Positions 41,874 to 52,351 of a DNA stretch of 64,000 nucleotides are shown one piece after another. The translations under genes and the position numbers were made by a program. The notes below the pieces were generated by a model that was given only the letters and a program-made list of their open reading frames with translations, was not told where the DNA came from and did not search any database. Source of the stretch: Xanthobacter agilis (lineage in GTDB: Bacteria; Pseudomonadota; Alphaproteobacteria; Rhizobiales; Xanthobacteraceae); the NCBI RefSeq assembly GCF_021730435.1, contig NZ_JABWGX010000015.1, positions 1-64,000 on the forward strand, given 5' to 3'. Position 1 is the first letter of the stretch, and every line of letters starts with the position of its first letter.

Positions 41874-43793
41874 ATGACCATCCGCCGCCTGCCCCCCGTG
41901 CTCATCGACCGCATCGCCGCCGGCGAGGTGGTGGAGCGGCCGGCGGCCGTGGTGAAGGAGCTCATGGAAAACGCCATGGATGCCGGCGCTCGCGCGGTGG
42001 AAGTGGTCGTGCGCGGCGGCGGCCGCGATCTAGTGCGCATCACCGACGACGGCTGCGGCATGGGGCCGGACGATCTTGCCTTGTGCGTCGAGCGCCACGC
42101 CACCTCGAAGCTCGCGGGCGAGGATCTGCTCGCCATCTCCACCCTCGGCTTTCGCGGCGAGGCTCTGCCCTCCATCGGCGCGGTGGCGCACCTTGCCATC
42201 GCCAGCCGGCCCACGGGCGCGCCCCACGCGTTCGAGGTGCGGGTGGATGGCGGGGTGGTGACACCGCCACGACCGGCGGCCCTCGGCGCCGGCACGCGGG
42301 TGGAGGTGCGCGACTTGTTCTTCGCCACGCCCGCGCGGCTGAAGTTCCTGAAATCCGACCGGGCCGAGACCACCGCCGCGGTGGACGTGGTGCGCCGCCT
42401 GGCTCTGGCGCGACCGGATGTGGCGGTCACGCTGGTGGCGGAGGACAAGCCCGCCGTCATCTGGCCCGCCCGCGCCCTGGATGCCCAAGGCCGGGCCGCC
42501 CGGCTCGCCGATGTGCTGGGCGCCGAGACGGGGGCCAACGTGATCCCGGTGGAGGGCGCGCGCGGCGGTGTGGTGCTGGAGGGGCTCGCCGGCCTGCCGA
42601 GCTATTCCAAGGCCAATTCGCTCAGCCAGTATCTGTTCGTGAATGGCCGCCCGGTCCGCGACAAGCTTCTGATGGGGGCCATCCGCGGCGCCTATGCCGA
42701 TCTGTTGCCGTCCGATCGCTATCCGGTGCTGGCGCTGTTCTTCTCCCTCGATCCGCGGGAGGTGGATGTGAACGTGCACCCGGCCAAGACCGAGGTGCGC
42801 TTCCGCGACGGGGGCAATGTGCGGGCGCTCATCGTGCGCACCCTGTCCGACGCGCTGGCGGCGCGGCTGCCGCGCACCGCCGGCACCATCGCCGATCGGC
42901 TGGTGGCGCTGGCGCGCGCGCCGGAACTGGAGCAAGGGCCGCCCGGCGCCGCGCGCGGTACCACGCCACCCTTGTCCGGCGGCGGAACCTGGGCGCGCAC
43001 GGCGGCCTATGCTCCGCGCGGTGGATATGATTGGCGGTCCTCTCCGGCGCGCCCGCCGGGGACGCCCACGGCGCCCCAGAGCTTCGCCGAGGTGGGGCGG
43101 GAGGATTATGCCGCCGGCGCGCCGGAACCGCCGGTCCAGGGCGCCTTCGACATCGCGCCGCCGTCCGCCGATGCGCGCGCCGACGCGGCCCCGGTGGAGG
43201 CGGGGGATCTCGACCGGCCGCTGGGCGCGGCGCGGGCGCAATTGCACGAGACCTACATCGTCGCCCAAACCCGCGACGGGCTGGTGCTGGTCGATCAGCA
43301 CGCCGCCCACGAGCGGCTCGTCTATGAGCGGCTGAAGGCGGGCCTCGACCGTGACGGGGTGGCCCGGCAGGGCCTGCTCATCCCCGCCGTGGTGGACCTT
43401 GATCCGGCGGACGCGGAGCGCCTCGCGGACAAGGCGGCTGATCTTTCAGCCCTTGGCCTGGTGGTGGAGCCGTTCGGACCCGGCGCGGTGCTGGTGCGCG
43501 AGGTTCCCGCCCTGCTCAAGGACGCCGACGTGACGAAGCTGGTGCGCGATCTCGCCGAGCATGCGGCGGAGTGGGACGATGCCCTGCCGCTGGAGCGGCG
43601 CCTGCTGCATGTGGCTGCCACCATGGCTTGCCATGGTTCGGTGCGCGCCGGCCGCCGCCTGAGGGTGGAGGAGATGAACGCCCTGCTGCGCGAAATGGAG
43701 GCCACCCCCAATTCCGGGGAGTGCAACCATGGCCGCCCCACCTTCGTCACCCTGTCGCTGAAGGACGTGGAGAAACTGTTCGCGCGACGGTAA
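41874..43793 (+). CDS. mutL: DNA mismatch repair protein MutL
   Basis: 639-residue mismatch-repair factor. The GHKL ATPase shows ELMENAMDAGA, DGCGMGPDD and GFRGEALPSIG. The C-terminal part carries the endonuclease motif DQHAAHERLVYE, matching DQHA(x)2E(x)4E, and ACHGSVRAGRRL with CNHGRP, so this is a nicking MutL as expected in species without MutH. A Pro/Ala-rich linker (about 365-445) joins the domains. ATG 41874 follows GAAGG; a GTG two codons upstream is less likely. Confidence 0.95.
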   Translation: MTIRRLPPVLIDRIAAGEVVERPAAVVKELMENAMDAGARAVEVVVRGGGRDLVRITDDGCGMGPDDLALCVERHATSKLAGEDLLAISTLGFRGEALPSIGAVAHLAIASRPTGAPHAFEVRVDGGVVTPPRPAALGAGTRVEVRDLFFATPARLKFLKSDRAETTAAVDVVRRLALARPDVAVTLVAEDKPAVIWPARALDAQGRAARLADVLGAETGANVIPVEGARGGVVLEGLAGLPSYSKANSLSQYLFVNGRPVRDKLLMGAIRGAYADLLPSDRYPVLALFFSLDPREVDVNVHPAKTEVRFRDGGNVRALIVRTLSDALAARLPRTAGTIADRLVALARAPELEQGPPGAARGTTPPLSGGGTWARTAAYAPRGGYDWRSSPARPPGTPTAPQSFAEVGREDYAAGAPEPPVQGAFDIAPPSADARADAAPVEAGDLDRPLGAARAQLHETYIVAQTRDGLVLVDQHAAHERLVYERLKAGLDRDGVARQGLLIPAVVDLDPADAERLADKAADLSALGLVVEPFGPGAVLVREVPALLKDADVTKLVRDLAEHAAEWDDALPLERRLLHVAATMACHGSVRAGRRLRVEEMNALLREMEATPNSGECNHGRPTFVTLSLKDVEKLFARR

Positions 43794-43824
43794 GGCGGGG
43801 TGGGGCAGGGGGAGGCGCGCCGGC

Positions 43825-44613
43825 TCAGGCGCTCTTCAGGAGGCGTTGCAGGTCGCGGTGGATCAGCTCGTTGCCGGCCAGCACGTCGCCCTTTTCCAGG
43901 ATCTTCTCGCCGCCGTCCATGTCGGAGACGAAGCCGCCGGCTTCGCGCACCATGACGAGGCCGGCCGCCATGTCCCACGGCGCGAGCTTGCGTTCCCAGA
44001 AGGCATCGAAACGGCCCGCCGCCACCCAGGCCAGGTCGAGCGCGGCCGAGCCGGTGCGCCGCAGGCCGGCTACCTGCCTTTGCACCACGCCCAATTCCCG
44101 GTTGAACTGCTCGTGATCGCCACGCCCCATGTGCGGCAGGCCGCAGCACACGACGCATTCGGCGAGCTTGCGCCGGCCGGCGACGCGCAGGCGCCGGTCG
44201 TTCAGATAGGCGCCCTGGCCGACCTCGGCCACGAACAATTCGTCATTGGCCGGATTGAAGATGACGCCCGCCATGGGCACGCCGTTGCGCACCAGTGCCA
44301 CCGAGATGGCGAACATGGGGATGCCGTGCAGGAAGTTGGTGGTGCCGTCGAGGGGGTCCACAACCCACTCGTTGGCGTCGTCGGTGCCGTCCACCCGGCC
44401 CCGCTCCTCCATCAGGAAGCCATAGGTGGGGCGGGCCTTGGACAGTTCCGCGAACAGCACGTCTTCCGACTTCCGGTCGGCTGCGGAGACGAAATCCGCC
44501 GGGCCCTTCACGGAGACCTGGAGCTGTTCCACCTCGCCGAAATCGCGGATGAGGGCGCGGCCGGCCTTGCGGACGGCCTGGACCATGACGGTGATGAGGG
44601 GCGAGCGGATCAT
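43825..44613 (-). CDS. suhB: Inositol-1-monophosphatase-family protein SuhB
   Basis: 262-residue Mg-dependent phosphatase. The metal-binding motifs are EERGRVDGTDD, WVVDPLDGTTNFLHG and APWDMAAGLVMVREAGG, the IMPase signature set. SuhB proteins also act as RNA polymerase/rRNA antitermination factors in E. coli. ATG 44613 gives a family-like N terminus (MIRSPLITVMVQAVRKAG); the open frame upstream is low-complexity. Confidence 0.92.
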   Translation of the reverse strand: MIRSPLITVMVQAVRKAGRALIRDFGEVEQLQVSVKGPADFVSAADRKSEDVLFAELSKARPTYGFLMEERGRVDGTDDANEWVVDPLDGTTNFLHGIPMFAISVALVRNGVPMAGVIFNPANDELFVAEVGQGAYLNDRRLRVAGRRKLAECVVCCGLPHMGRGDHEQFNRELGVVQRQVAGLRRTGSAALDLAWVAAGRFDAFWERKLAPWDMAAGLVMVREAGGFVSDMDGGEKILEKGDVLAGNELIHRDLQRLLKSA

Positions 44614-44790
44614 TGACGGGACTCTGAAGTAGGAAGCCGGCGGTGCGGCAAGGGCGGGCCGGGTCGAAGCATCCGGGCGATCGTGCCGACGTGTGCCCGC
44701 CTTGTGCGGCGCCGTCAAGGCGGGCGGAAGCACCGACCTGGATGGCGCCGCATGGCGCGGCATCGGCTGAAGGGCTGCGCGCCCTCTGAT

Positions 44791-46098
44791 TTAAGGGGTC
44801 GCCGGTGCCGGCTTCGCGGCGGCGGGCGCGGACGGCTTGGTCTGGGCGGCGGGCTTGGACGCCGGCTTGGCTGCGTTCCCCGCGGGAGCAGCTTGCCTCG
44901 CGCCGCCTTGAGGTGGCCCCGCCGGCGCGCCGGTGGACGGCAGTTCAGCGCCCCAGCGGCGGGCCTGATCTTCCGCTTTCCTGCGGTCCTCCGGGCTCAG
45001 TTTGTCGGCGACGCCATCCAGCATGGGATCACCGAGGCCGCGGCTCTTGGCCATCAGGTGCCAGCTGACCGCCGCCACCGGGTCCTGAGCCGTGCCACGC
45101 CCGGCGGACAGCAGGCGGGCATAGCGATTCTGCGCGATGGCGTTGCCCGCCAGCGCCGCCTTGCGGAACAGGGCCGCCGCCGCCGCCTCGTCCTTCGGTA
45201 CGCCCATGCCGTTGAACTGCATGATGGCGAACTCCACCTGTGCCGTCACATGGCCGAGCTTCGCCGCGCGCCCCATGAGCTGGGCGGCGCCCGGCACGTC
45301 GCGGTCCACCCCGTTGCCGGCCTTCAGCAGCACGGCGAGGGCGTATTGGGCATCCTCAAGGTCCTTTTCCGCCGCCAGCTCGAACCAATGCGCGGCCTTG
45401 GGCATGTCCTGGCGGACCTTGCGGCCCTGCATGTACAGCAGGCCGAGATTGTAGGCGGCCGCGCCATGGCCCTTTTCCGCCGCCTGACGGAACATCTTGG
45501 CCGCCTCCTCCTCGTTGGCGGTCATGCCGTTGCCGGTCAGCGCCATCAGGCCGAGGGCGAATTGGGCGTCGGCCGAGCCGGCCGTCGCCGCCTTATGATA
45601 CCAATCGATTGCCGCCTTCTGGTCGTGCGGCACGCCGAAGCCGTGATTGTAGAGCTCCGCGACCAGGGTCATGGCCACCGGGTCGTTGTCGGCCTTCACC
45701 CGCTTCAAGGCCGCCTGCAGAGCGGTGATGTAGAAGCCGCGCTGATAGGCGCCATAGGCGATGTCGCCTTTCGCGCCTGCGGTATCGAGCTGGGGGAAGT
45801 GGCCGAGGGTGCCCGGCGGGAGGCCGAGCGCGCCGGCCCCGGCCGCGGGGGACGAAGCATCGGCCTTGGGCGCGGTGGAGGGGGCGGGCGTGGCCTTTCC
45901 GGAACTGGCCTTGCCGTTTTTCGCCTTGGCGGAGTCAGTCGCGTGCGCCGGAGGCTGCGCGCGCGCGGGACCGGCCTGCGGCGCGATGGCGAGACCGGAA
46001 AGGAGGGCGACCGCCGCAATCGCGCCCGCCGTCCGTCCGGGCCGGGCTCTGGGCGCGCGCGCGCCGGATGCCTCTGTCGGAGCGGGCGGCTGCCTCAT
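44791..46098 (-). CDS. Secreted Sel1-repeat protein
   Basis: 435-residue protein with a signal peptide (hydrophobic AGAIAAVALLSGLAIAPQAG, residues about 24-43), a Lys/Ser/Ala linker, then at least six Sel1 repeats at about residues 135-375 (for example FALGLMALTGNGM, YNLGLLYMQGRKV, YARLLSAGRGT). The C-terminal 60 residues are Ala/Pro/Lys-rich. Such solenoids mediate envelope protein interactions; the partner is unknown. Its ATG overlaps the stop of the ThiE-like gene by 4 bases, so expression is coupled to it. A role in secretion or cell envelope is inferred. Confidence 0.82.
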   Translation of the reverse strand: MRQPPAPTEASGARAPRARPGRTAGAIAAVALLSGLAIAPQAGPARAQPPAHATDSAKAKNGKASSGKATPAPSTAPKADASSPAAGAGALGLPPGTLGHFPQLDTAGAKGDIAYGAYQRGFYITALQAALKRVKADNDPVAMTLVAELYNHGFGVPHDQKAAIDWYHKAATAGSADAQFALGLMALTGNGMTANEEEAAKMFRQAAEKGHGAAAYNLGLLYMQGRKVRQDMPKAAHWFELAAEKDLEDAQYALAVLLKAGNGVDRDVPGAAQLMGRAAKLGHVTAQVEFAIMQFNGMGVPKDEAAAAALFRKAALAGNAIAQNRYARLLSAGRGTAQDPVAAVSWHLMAKSRGLGDPMLDGVADKLSPEDRRKAEDQARRWGAELPSTGAPAGPPQGGARQAAPAGNAAKPASKPAAQTKPSAPAAAKPAPATP

Positions 46099-46754
46099 GG
46101 GGCATCGTCCGGGCCGGCGATCTCGTCCCCCGGAGTGCCGGCCGTCACCTTCGCGGTGTCGATCGCGGCCTGGGCCGCGCGCACGGCAGCGACGCCGTCG
46201 GCGCCACGGAGCAAGCCCTCGCCGAGGACAATGAAATCGGCGCCGGCGTTGGCCAGGGCCTCGACCTCCGGCAGCGAGGTGGCGACGGCCGCGCACGGCA
46301 CTTCAAACAGCGGGCTCCACCACTCCACCAGCGCGCGGGTGCGCGCGAAGTCGTCGCCGCCGGCGAGCGCGCCGAACAGCACATAGTCGGCCCCGCTCTC
46401 GCCGGCCTCCATGGCCGCATGGCGGGTGAACAGGCCGCCGGCACCGACGATGCCGTCGGGTTTCAACTGCTTGAGAACCTTGGCCAGCAGCGCGGCGTCG
46501 TCGGCATGGGCGCCGTCGAGGCCCGCGGCGGCCACCAGCTCGGGCTTGTCCTCCACCAGCACCGCGCAATCGCGCTGTTGCAGGGGCTGGGCGAGCGCCC
46601 GCAGCTGCGCCGCGGAGGGCGCCTTTTCCGCCGGGCGGATGACGGCTGCGGCCACATCGCCGGCGGCGGCCAGCGCCACCGCGTCCTGCGGAGGCAGGGC
46701 CGAGGGCAGGATCAACATCAGGCGGGCGCGGGGAGGAAGGGCGGATTGCGACAT
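46095..46754 (-). CDS. ThiE/TenI-like protein with divergent active site
   Basis: 219-residue TIM-barrel protein related to thiamine phosphate synthase (ThiE/TenI). Recognisable stretches are RLMLILPSALPP, CAVLVEDKPELVAAAGLDGAH and GADYVLFGALAGGDDF. The usual ThiE phosphate-binding motifs (VFPTxTK and AIGGI) are replaced by GALAGGDDF and AAVATSL, so catalysis of the canonical reaction is doubtful. It lies between fba (after a terminator-like hairpin) and the Sel1 gene, not with other thi genes. It could be a paralogue with another role. The start ATG is at 46754. Confidence 0.7.
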   Translation of the reverse strand: MSQSALPPRARLMLILPSALPPQDAVALAAAGDVAAAVIRPAEKAPSAAQLRALAQPLQQRDCAVLVEDKPELVAAAGLDGAHADDAALLAKVLKQLKPDGIVGAGGLFTRHAAMEAGESGADYVLFGALAGGDDFARTRALVEWWSPLFEVPCAAVATSLPEVEALANAGADFIVLGEGLLRGADGVAAVRAAQAAIDTAKVTAGTPGDEIAGPDDAP

Positions 46755-46825
46755 GACAGGATCGGTCGGCCAAGAAAGGGGCAAATTGGCGGCGGGGACC
46801 GCGGGGTGTCGCGCATCCGGGCATG

Positions 46826-46851
46826 AAAAAGGGCCGGCGATGGGCCGGCCC
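46826..46851 (-). terminator. Intrinsic terminator of the fba transcript
   Basis: Reading the minus strand, an 8-base-pair stem (GGGCCGGC/GCCGGCCC, 5-base loop) is followed by TTTTT. It lies 28 bases after the fba stop and before the ThiE-like start at 46754, so it likely ends the fba transcript. It is the clearest intrinsic terminator in the window. Confidence 0.75.
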
Positions 46852-46879
46852 TTCGGTTTGGGCGGCGTGCCGCTTGGAC

Positions 46880-47905
46880 TCAGGCGGCCTTCCTGGCTTC
46901 CTGCTCCGGCGACCAGAGGCCCTGTGCCGCCAGCGAGTTCATTTCGGCGCGATGGGTGAAGGCGGCCTGCGCGGCGGCCACGTTCTCCACCTTGCCGGAC
47001 CATGCCTTCTGCGGCGCGGCCTGAAGGGCGCGGCCATAGGAATAGGTGAGCGCCCACGGCAGGCCGCCCAGCTTGACCATGGCATCGAGGTGGGCGGTGG
47101 CCTCCTCGTCCGACTGGCCGCCCGACAGGAAGGCGATGCCCGGTACCGCCGCCGGCACGCAATTCTTGAGCACGCGCACGGTCTTGAGCGCCACTTCCTC
47201 GACCGAGGCCTGCACGGTGGCCTTTTTGCCTGGCACCACCATGTTGGGCTTCAGCACCATGCCTTCCAGGCGGACGCGCTGATGGTAGAGCTGATGGAAG
47301 GTCTCCTTCAGCACGAACTCCGTCACCGCATAGCAGCGGTCGATGGAGTGGTCGCCGTCCATCAGCACTTCGGGCTCGACGATCGGGACGATGCCGGCCT
47401 CCTGGCACAAGGCGGCGTAGCGGGCCAGCGCCTGGGCGTTGGCCTCGATCGCGCCGCGGGAGGGGATGCCGGCGGCGATGTCGATCACCGCCCGCCACTT
47501 GGCGAAGCGGGCGCCGAGGTCGCGATATTCCTTCAGGCGGCCGGCGAGGCCGTCGAGCCCCTCGGTGATGGTCTCGCCCGGGCAGAAGGGCAGGGGCTTG
47601 GCGCCCGCGTCCACCTTGATGCCGGGCAGCGCGCCGGCCTGCTCGATGAGGGCCACCAGCGGCGTGCCGTCGCTGGCCTTCTGGCGCAGGGTCTCATCAT
47701 AGAGGATCACGCCGGAGATGTAGTTCTGCATCGCCTCGGTGGAACGGAACAGCAACTCGCGATAATCGCGGCGGTTGGCCTCCGTGGATTCCACGCCGAT
47801 GGCATCGAAACGCTTCTTGATGGTGGCAGTGCTCTCGTCAGCGGCGAGGATGCCCTTGCCGTTGGCCACCATCTTCTGAGCGTTCGTGTCGAGCTCAGCC
47901 GTCAT
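46880..47905 (-). CDS. fba: Class I fructose-bisphosphate aldolase
   Basis: 341-residue eukaryote-like class I aldolase. It splits or condenses fructose 1,6-bisphosphate through a Schiff-base lysine in GMVLKPNMVVPG. Typical N-terminal motif GILAADESTATIKKRF and the C-terminal GGQSDEEATAHLDAM are present. Bacterial cells more often use the class II enzyme in the Calvin cycle, so this class I copy may serve glycolysis or gluconeogenesis. It lies 117 bases downstream of pgk on the same strand, behind a strong hairpin. Confidence 0.93.
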   Translation of the reverse strand: MTAELDTNAQKMVANGKGILAADESTATIKKRFDAIGVESTEANRRDYRELLFRSTEAMQNYISGVILYDETLRQKASDGTPLVALIEQAGALPGIKVDAGAKPLPFCPGETITEGLDGLAGRLKEYRDLGARFAKWRAVIDIAAGIPSRGAIEANAQALARYAALCQEAGIVPIVEPEVLMDGDHSIDRCYAVTEFVLKETFHQLYHQRVRLEGMVLKPNMVVPGKKATVQASVEEVALKTVRVLKNCVPAAVPGIAFLSGGQSDEEATAHLDAMVKLGGLPWALTYSYGRALQAAPQKAWSGKVENVAAAQAAFTHRAEMNSLAAQGLWSPEQEARKAA

Positions 47906-47994
47906 GATTCTCCGTCCTGCCTTGGCGGTCTGTAGGGTTCGTTCAGAGTGTTCGCAAATGTCCCTGGCGCGGGCCGGGCCCGAATCAGGGAAGC

Positions 47995-48016
47995 GGGGCG
48001 GCCGGGGGGCCGCCCC
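47995..48016 (-). terminator. GC-rich hairpin after pgk
   Basis: A 9-base-pair perfect stem (GGGGCGGCC/GGCCGCCCC, 4-base loop) begins 6 bases after the pgk stop codon. No U-tract follows, so it may attenuate or protect the pgk transcript rather than end it outright. Confidence 0.5.
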
Positions 48017-48022
48017 GGAAGG

Positions 48023-49225
48023 TCACGCGGACGCGCCGGGTTTCAGGGCCTCGACACCCGGAAGGGCCTTGCCCTCCAGCCATTCGAGGAAGGCGCCGCC
48101 AGCGGTGGAGACATAGGAGAAGTCGCAGCCCGCCTTGGCGTGGTTGAGCGCCGCCACCGTATCGCCGCCACCGGCCACGGAGAGCAGGCGCCCGGCCTTG
48201 GTGAGGGCTGCCACCTCCTTCGCCACCGCCACCGTGGCGGCATCGAAGGGCGGCAGCTCGAAGGCGCCGAACGGGCCGTTCCAGACCACCGTCTTTACGC
48301 CCTTCAGCTTCTCGACCACCTGGGCGACCGACGCGGGACCGGCGTCGAGGATCATCTCGTCGTCGGCCACATGGTCCACGTCCACCACCCGATGCGCGGC
48401 GTTGGCCTTGAACTCTTTCGTCACCACGGCATCCACCGGCAGCACGATCTCGCACTTGGCCGTCTTGGCCTCTTCGAGAATGGCGCGGGCGGTGTCGCCC
48501 AGGTCGTGCTCGCACAGCGACTTGCCCACCTTGTGGCCCATGGCGGCCAGGAAGGTGTTGGCCATGCCGCCCGCGATCACCAGGATGTCCACCTTATGCA
48601 CGAGATTGCCGAGCAATTCGAGCTTGGTGGAGACCTTGGCGCCGCCGACCACCGCCAGCACCGGGCGCTCGGGCGCCTCGAGCGCCTTGGTGAGCGCGTC
48701 GAGCTCGCCCTGCATGGATCGGCCGGCATAGGCCGGCAGCACCCCGGCGAGCCCCGCCGTGGAGGCATGGGCACGGTGCGCGGTGGAGAAGGAGTCGTTC
48801 ACATAGACATCGCCAAGGCTGGCGAGGGCCTGGATGAACTCCGGTGCGTTCTTCTCCTCGCCCGCATGGAAGCGGGTGTTCTCCAGCACGATCACATCGC
48901 CGGCGGCGAGCCGGGCGATGGCGCTCTCGGCGGCGGCGCCGACGCAGTCGGAGGCGAACGCCACGCTATGGCCGAGCTGGGCTTCCAGCGCCTTGGCGAG
49001 GGGGGCGAGAGACTGGCTCTCGTCCCGGCCCTTGGGACGCCCGAAATGGGAGATCAGGACCGCCTTGCCGCCCTTCTGCGTGATCGCGCGGATGGTGGGC
49101 AGGATGGCCTTGATGCGGGTGTCGTCGGTGACGCGCCCGCAGTCCATGGGGACGTTGAGATCGACGCGGACCAGCACACGCTTGTGCGCGAGGTCGGCGT
49201 CGTCGAGGGTGCGGTAGGCGATCAT
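48023..49225 (-). CDS. pgk: Phosphoglycerate kinase
   Basis: 400-residue PGK that transfers phosphate between 1,3-bisphosphoglycerate and ADP. Motifs include [30 protein letters not shown], the ATP site region [14 protein letters not shown] and [16 protein letters not shown] with [13 protein letters not shown] 49225 is preceded by GAGGGAGG. It lies 20 bases after the gap stop and is cotranscribed with gap. The pair serves both glycolysis and, in autotrophs, the Calvin cycle. Confidence 0.96.
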   Translation of the reverse strand: MIAYRTLDDADLAHKRVLVRVDLNVPMDCGRVTDDTRIKAILPTIRAITQKGGKAVLISHFGRPKGRDESQSLAPLAKALEAQLGHSVAFASDCVGAAAESAIARLAAGDVIVLENTRFHAGEEKNAPEFIQALASLGDVYVNDSFSTAHRAHASTAGLAGVLPAYAGRSMQGELDALTKALEAPERPVLAVVGGAKVSTKLELLGNLVHKVDILVIAGGMANTFLAAMGHKVGKSLCEHDLGDTARAILEEAKTAKCEIVLPVDAVVTKEFKANAAHRVVDVDHVADDEMILDAGPASVAQVVEKLKGVKTVVWNGPFGAFELPPFDAATVAVAKEVAALTKAGRLLSVAGGGDTVAALNHAKAGCDFSYVSTAGGAFLEWLEGKALPGVEALKPGASA

Positions 49226-49245
49226 TTTCGCGCCTCCCTCGCCCA

Positions 49246-50256
49246 TCAACCGAGCTTGCCCATGGCGACGGCGGTGTCGCTCATGCGGTTCGAGAAGCCC
49301 CACTCGTTATCGTACCACGAGAGCACACGCACCAGCGTGCCGTCCATCACCTTGGTCTGGTCCAAATGGAAGGTGGAGGAGCGGGGGTCGTGGTTGAAGT
49401 CGATGGAGACGTTCGGCTGGTCGGTGATGCCGAGAATGCCCTTCAGCGGCCCTTCGGAGGCGGCGGCGATGACGGCCGCGTTGATCTCCTCCTTCGTGGT
49501 CGCGCGCTTGGCGATGAACTTCAGATCGATCACCGAGACGTTCGGGGTTGGCACGCGGATCGAGGTGCCGTCGAGCTTGCCGTTCAGCTCGGGCAGCACC
49601 AGACCCACCGCCTTGGCGGCGCCGGTGGAGGTGGGGATCATGGCCATGGCCGCCGCGCGAGCGCGGTAGAGGTCCTTGTGCATGGTGTCCAGCGTGGGCT
49701 GGTCGCCGGTATAGGAGTGGATGGTGGTCATGAAGCCCTTTTCGATGCCGACCGCATCGTTGAGGACCTTGGCCACCGGCGCCAGGCAATTGGTGGTGCA
49801 GGACGCGTTGGACACCACCAAGTGCTCGGGCGCGAGCTTGTCGTGGTTCACGCCGAAGACCACCGTGAGATCGGCACCTTCGGCGGGGGCGGAAACCAGC
49901 ACCCGCTTTGCGCCGGCCGTCAGATGCGCGGACGCCTTCTCCTTAGACGTGAAGATGCCCGTGCATTCGAGGGCGATGTCCACGCCCAGGGCCGCGTGGG
50001 GCAGCTCGGCCGGGTTGCGCACGGCGGTGACCTTGATGGGCCCGCGGCCCACGTCGATGGTGTCGCCGGCAACCGTGACGGTGGCGGGGAAGCGGCCGTG
50101 CACGCTGTCGAAACGCAGCAGGTGCGCGTTGGTCTCCACCGGGCCCAGATCGTTGATCGCCACCACCTCGATATCGGTGCGGCCCGATTCGATGATGGCG
50201 CGCAGCACGTTACGGCCGATGCGTCCAAAACCGTTGATGGCCACCTTGACGCTCAT
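49246..50256 (-). CDS. gap: Glyceraldehyde-3-phosphate dehydrogenase (type I)
   Basis: 336-residue GAPDH. The Rossmann nucleotide site is [14 protein letters not shown]; the catalytic cysteine is C153 in SNASCTTNC; further motifs are [11 protein letters not shown] and KVVSWYDNE-like ([11 protein letters not shown]). The dinucleotide preference is not deduced. A GGAGGA sequence precedes ATG 50256. Lies 103 bases downstream of tkt on the same strand, in a tkt-gap-pgk-fba block. Confidence 0.96.
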   Translation of the reverse strand: MSVKVAINGFGRIGRNVLRAIIESGRTDIEVVAINDLGPVETNAHLLRFDSVHGRFPATVTVAGDTIDVGRGPIKVTAVRNPAELPHAALGVDIALECTGIFTSKEKASAHLTAGAKRVLVSAPAEGADLTVVFGVNHDKLAPEHLVVSNASCTTNCLAPVAKVLNDAVGIEKGFMTTIHSYTGDQPTLDTMHKDLYRARAAAMAMIPTSTGAAKAVGLVLPELNGKLDGTSIRVPTPNVSVIDLKFIAKRATTKEEINAAVIAAASEGPLKGILGITDQPNVSIDFNHDPRSSTFHLDQTKVMDGTLVRVLSWYDNEWGFSNRMSDTAVAMGKLG

Positions 50257-50359
50257 TTTCCATCCTCCATAGCCGGCTTCTCAGCACGGCTCGATCTTGT
50301 GGGCGCGGCTGCGGAAGTTTCCGCGCCGCTGCGACTGTCGCGCCCGCCGCGCGCGGAAC

Positions 50360-52351
50360 TCAGGCCTGCCGGAGCTTGTCGAGGGCGGCCTCCGCCACCT
50401 TCTCCGCAGTGATTCCGAAATGGGCGTAGAGATCCTTTGCTGGCGCGCTGGCGCCGAATGAGGTCATTCCCACGAAGGCGGCATCCGAACCGACGATTTC
50501 GTCCCACCCCATGCGGATGGCGGCTTCCACCGCCACCTTCACCGGAGCGTCCCCGATCACCTTCGCCCGCTCTGCGGCGGACTTTGCGAGGAACAGTTCG
50601 AACGAGGGGACGGAGACCACGCGGGTGGGAACACCCTGGGCCTCCAGAAGCTTCCGGGCCTCCACGGCGAGGGAGACCTCCGAGCCGGTGGCGAACAGCG
50701 ACACCTTGGCCGCGCCGCTCGCCGGAGCGATCTCATAGGCGCCGGCGGCGCTCTTATTCTCCTGCGTCGCGTCGGTGCGCAGCAGGGGCAGGTTCTGGCG
50801 CGACAGGATCAGGGCCGAGGGGCCACCGGTGTGCTCGATGGCGATCTGCCAGGCTTCCGCCGTCTCCACCGTGTCGGCCGGGCGCAGCACCAGGAGGTTC
50901 GGGATGGCGCGCAGGGCCGCCAGATGCTCCACCGGCTGGTGGGTCGGGCCATCCTCGCCGAGGCCGATGGAATCGTGGGTCAGCACATGGATCACCCGCG
51001 TGCCCATGAGGGCGGCGAGGCGGATCGCCGGCCGGCAATAGTCGGAGAAGACCATGAAGCCGCCGGAGAAGGGCACAAGCCCCTTGTGCAGCGCGATGCC
51101 GTTCATGGCCGCCGACATGCCATGCTCGCGCACGCCCCAGTGCATGAACGAGCCGGAGAAGTCGTCCGGCGTGACGGACTTGGCGCTCTTGGCCTTGGTG
51201 TTGTTGGAGCCGGTGAGGTCGGCCGAGCCGCCCAGCAGCTCCGGCATCACCGGAACCAGGATGTCGAGCACCGCCTCGGACGATTTGCGGGTGGCCACGG
51301 CGCCGCCGGCGGCCACCGCCTTCGCCTTGGCTTCCACCACGGCCGCGAGGAAGCCCTGCGGCAGGGTGCCGGAGATGCGCCGCTCGAACTCGGCGCGCAG
51401 CTCCGCGGGGGCGGCGGCGAGGCGCTTTTCCCAAGCTTCGCGATCGGCGTGGCCTTTGGCGCCCGCCGCGCGCCAGTCGGCGGCGACGTCCTCGGGGATC
51501 TCGAACGGACCGGCTTCCCAGCCCAGGGCGGCGCGGGTGGCGGCCACCTCTTCCTTGCCGAGGGGCGAGCCGTGGACCTTCTCGGAGCCGGCGCGCTTGG
51601 GCGATCCGTAGCCGATGGTGGTGCGGCAGGCGATGAAGGTGGGCTTGTCGGAGCCCTTGGCCGCTTCAACGGCGGCGAGGATGGCGTCCGGATCGTGCCC
51701 GTCCACCTCGGCGGTGGCCCAGCCGGAGGCGGCGAAGCGCAGGAGCTGGTTGGTGGAGGTGGAGACCGAGGTCGGGCCGTCGATGGAGATGCGGTTGTCG
51801 TCCCACAGCACGGTGAGCTTGGAGAGCTTAAGGTGGCCGGCGATGTCCGCCGCCTCCTGGCTGATGCCCTCCATGAGGTCGCCGTCGGAGCACAGCACAT
51901 AGGTGCGGTGGTTGACGAGGTCGGCGCCGAAGCGGGCGGCGAGCGCCTTCTCGGCGATCGCCATGCCGACGGCGGTGGCGATGCCCTGGCCGAGCGGGCC
52001 GGTGGTGGTCTCGATGCCCTCGGTGACGAAGTTCTCCGGATGCCCCGGCGTCAGCGATCCGAGTTGGCGAAACCGCTTGATCTCGTTGATGGTCACCTGC
52101 TTGTAGCCGGTGAGGTGCAGCACCGAATAGAGCAGCATGGAGCCGTGGCCCGCGGACAGCACGAACCGGTCGCGATCCGCCCAGTTCGGCTGGGTGGGAT
52201 CGAATTTCAGCACCCGGCTGAACAGGACGGTGGCAATGTCCGCCGCGCCCATGGGCAGCCCCGGATGACCGCTGTTGGCGGCTTCCACGGCGTCGATGGA
52301 CAGAAACCGGATGGCGTTGGCCATACGATCGTGGCGGGTGCGGTTCGACAT
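50360..52351 (-). CDS. tkt: Transketolase
   Basis: 663-residue thiamine-diphosphate enzyme that moves two-carbon units in the pentose phosphate and Calvin cycles. The ThDP/Mg motif runs from SDGDLMEG to [31 protein letters not shown] is a conserved active-site loop, and [18 protein letters not shown] is the pyrimidine-domain signature. Start ATG 52351 has GAGGGG before it. It heads the tkt-gap-pgk-fba block on the minus strand. Confidence 0.96.
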   Translation of the reverse strand: MSNRTRHDRMANAIRFLSIDAVEAANSGHPGLPMGAADIATVLFSRVLKFDPTQPNWADRDRFVLSAGHGSMLLYSVLHLTGYKQVTINEIKRFRQLGSLTPGHPENFVTEGIETTTGPLGQGIATAVGMAIAEKALAARFGADLVNHRTYVLCSDGDLMEGISQEAADIAGHLKLSKLTVLWDDNRISIDGPTSVSTSTNQLLRFAASGWATAEVDGHDPDAILAAVEAAKGSDKPTFIACRTTIGYGSPKRAGSEKVHGSPLGKEEVAATRAALGWEAGPFEIPEDVAADWRAAGAKGHADREAWEKRLAAAPAELRAEFERRISGTLPQGFLAAVVEAKAKAVAAGGAVATRKSSEAVLDILVPVMPELLGGSADLTGSNNTKAKSAKSVTPDDFSGSFMHWGVREHGMSAAMNGIALHKGLVPFSGGFMVFSDYCRPAIRLAALMGTRVIHVLTHDSIGLGEDGPTHQPVEHLAALRAIPNLLVLRPADTVETAEAWQIAIEHTGGPSALILSRQNLPLLRTDATQENKSAAGAYEIAPASGAAKVSLFATGSEVSLAVEARKLLEAQGVPTRVVSVPSFELFLAKSAAERAKVIGDAPVKVAVEAAIRMGWDEIVGSDAAFVGMTSFGASAPAKDLYAHFGITAEKVAEAALDKLRQA

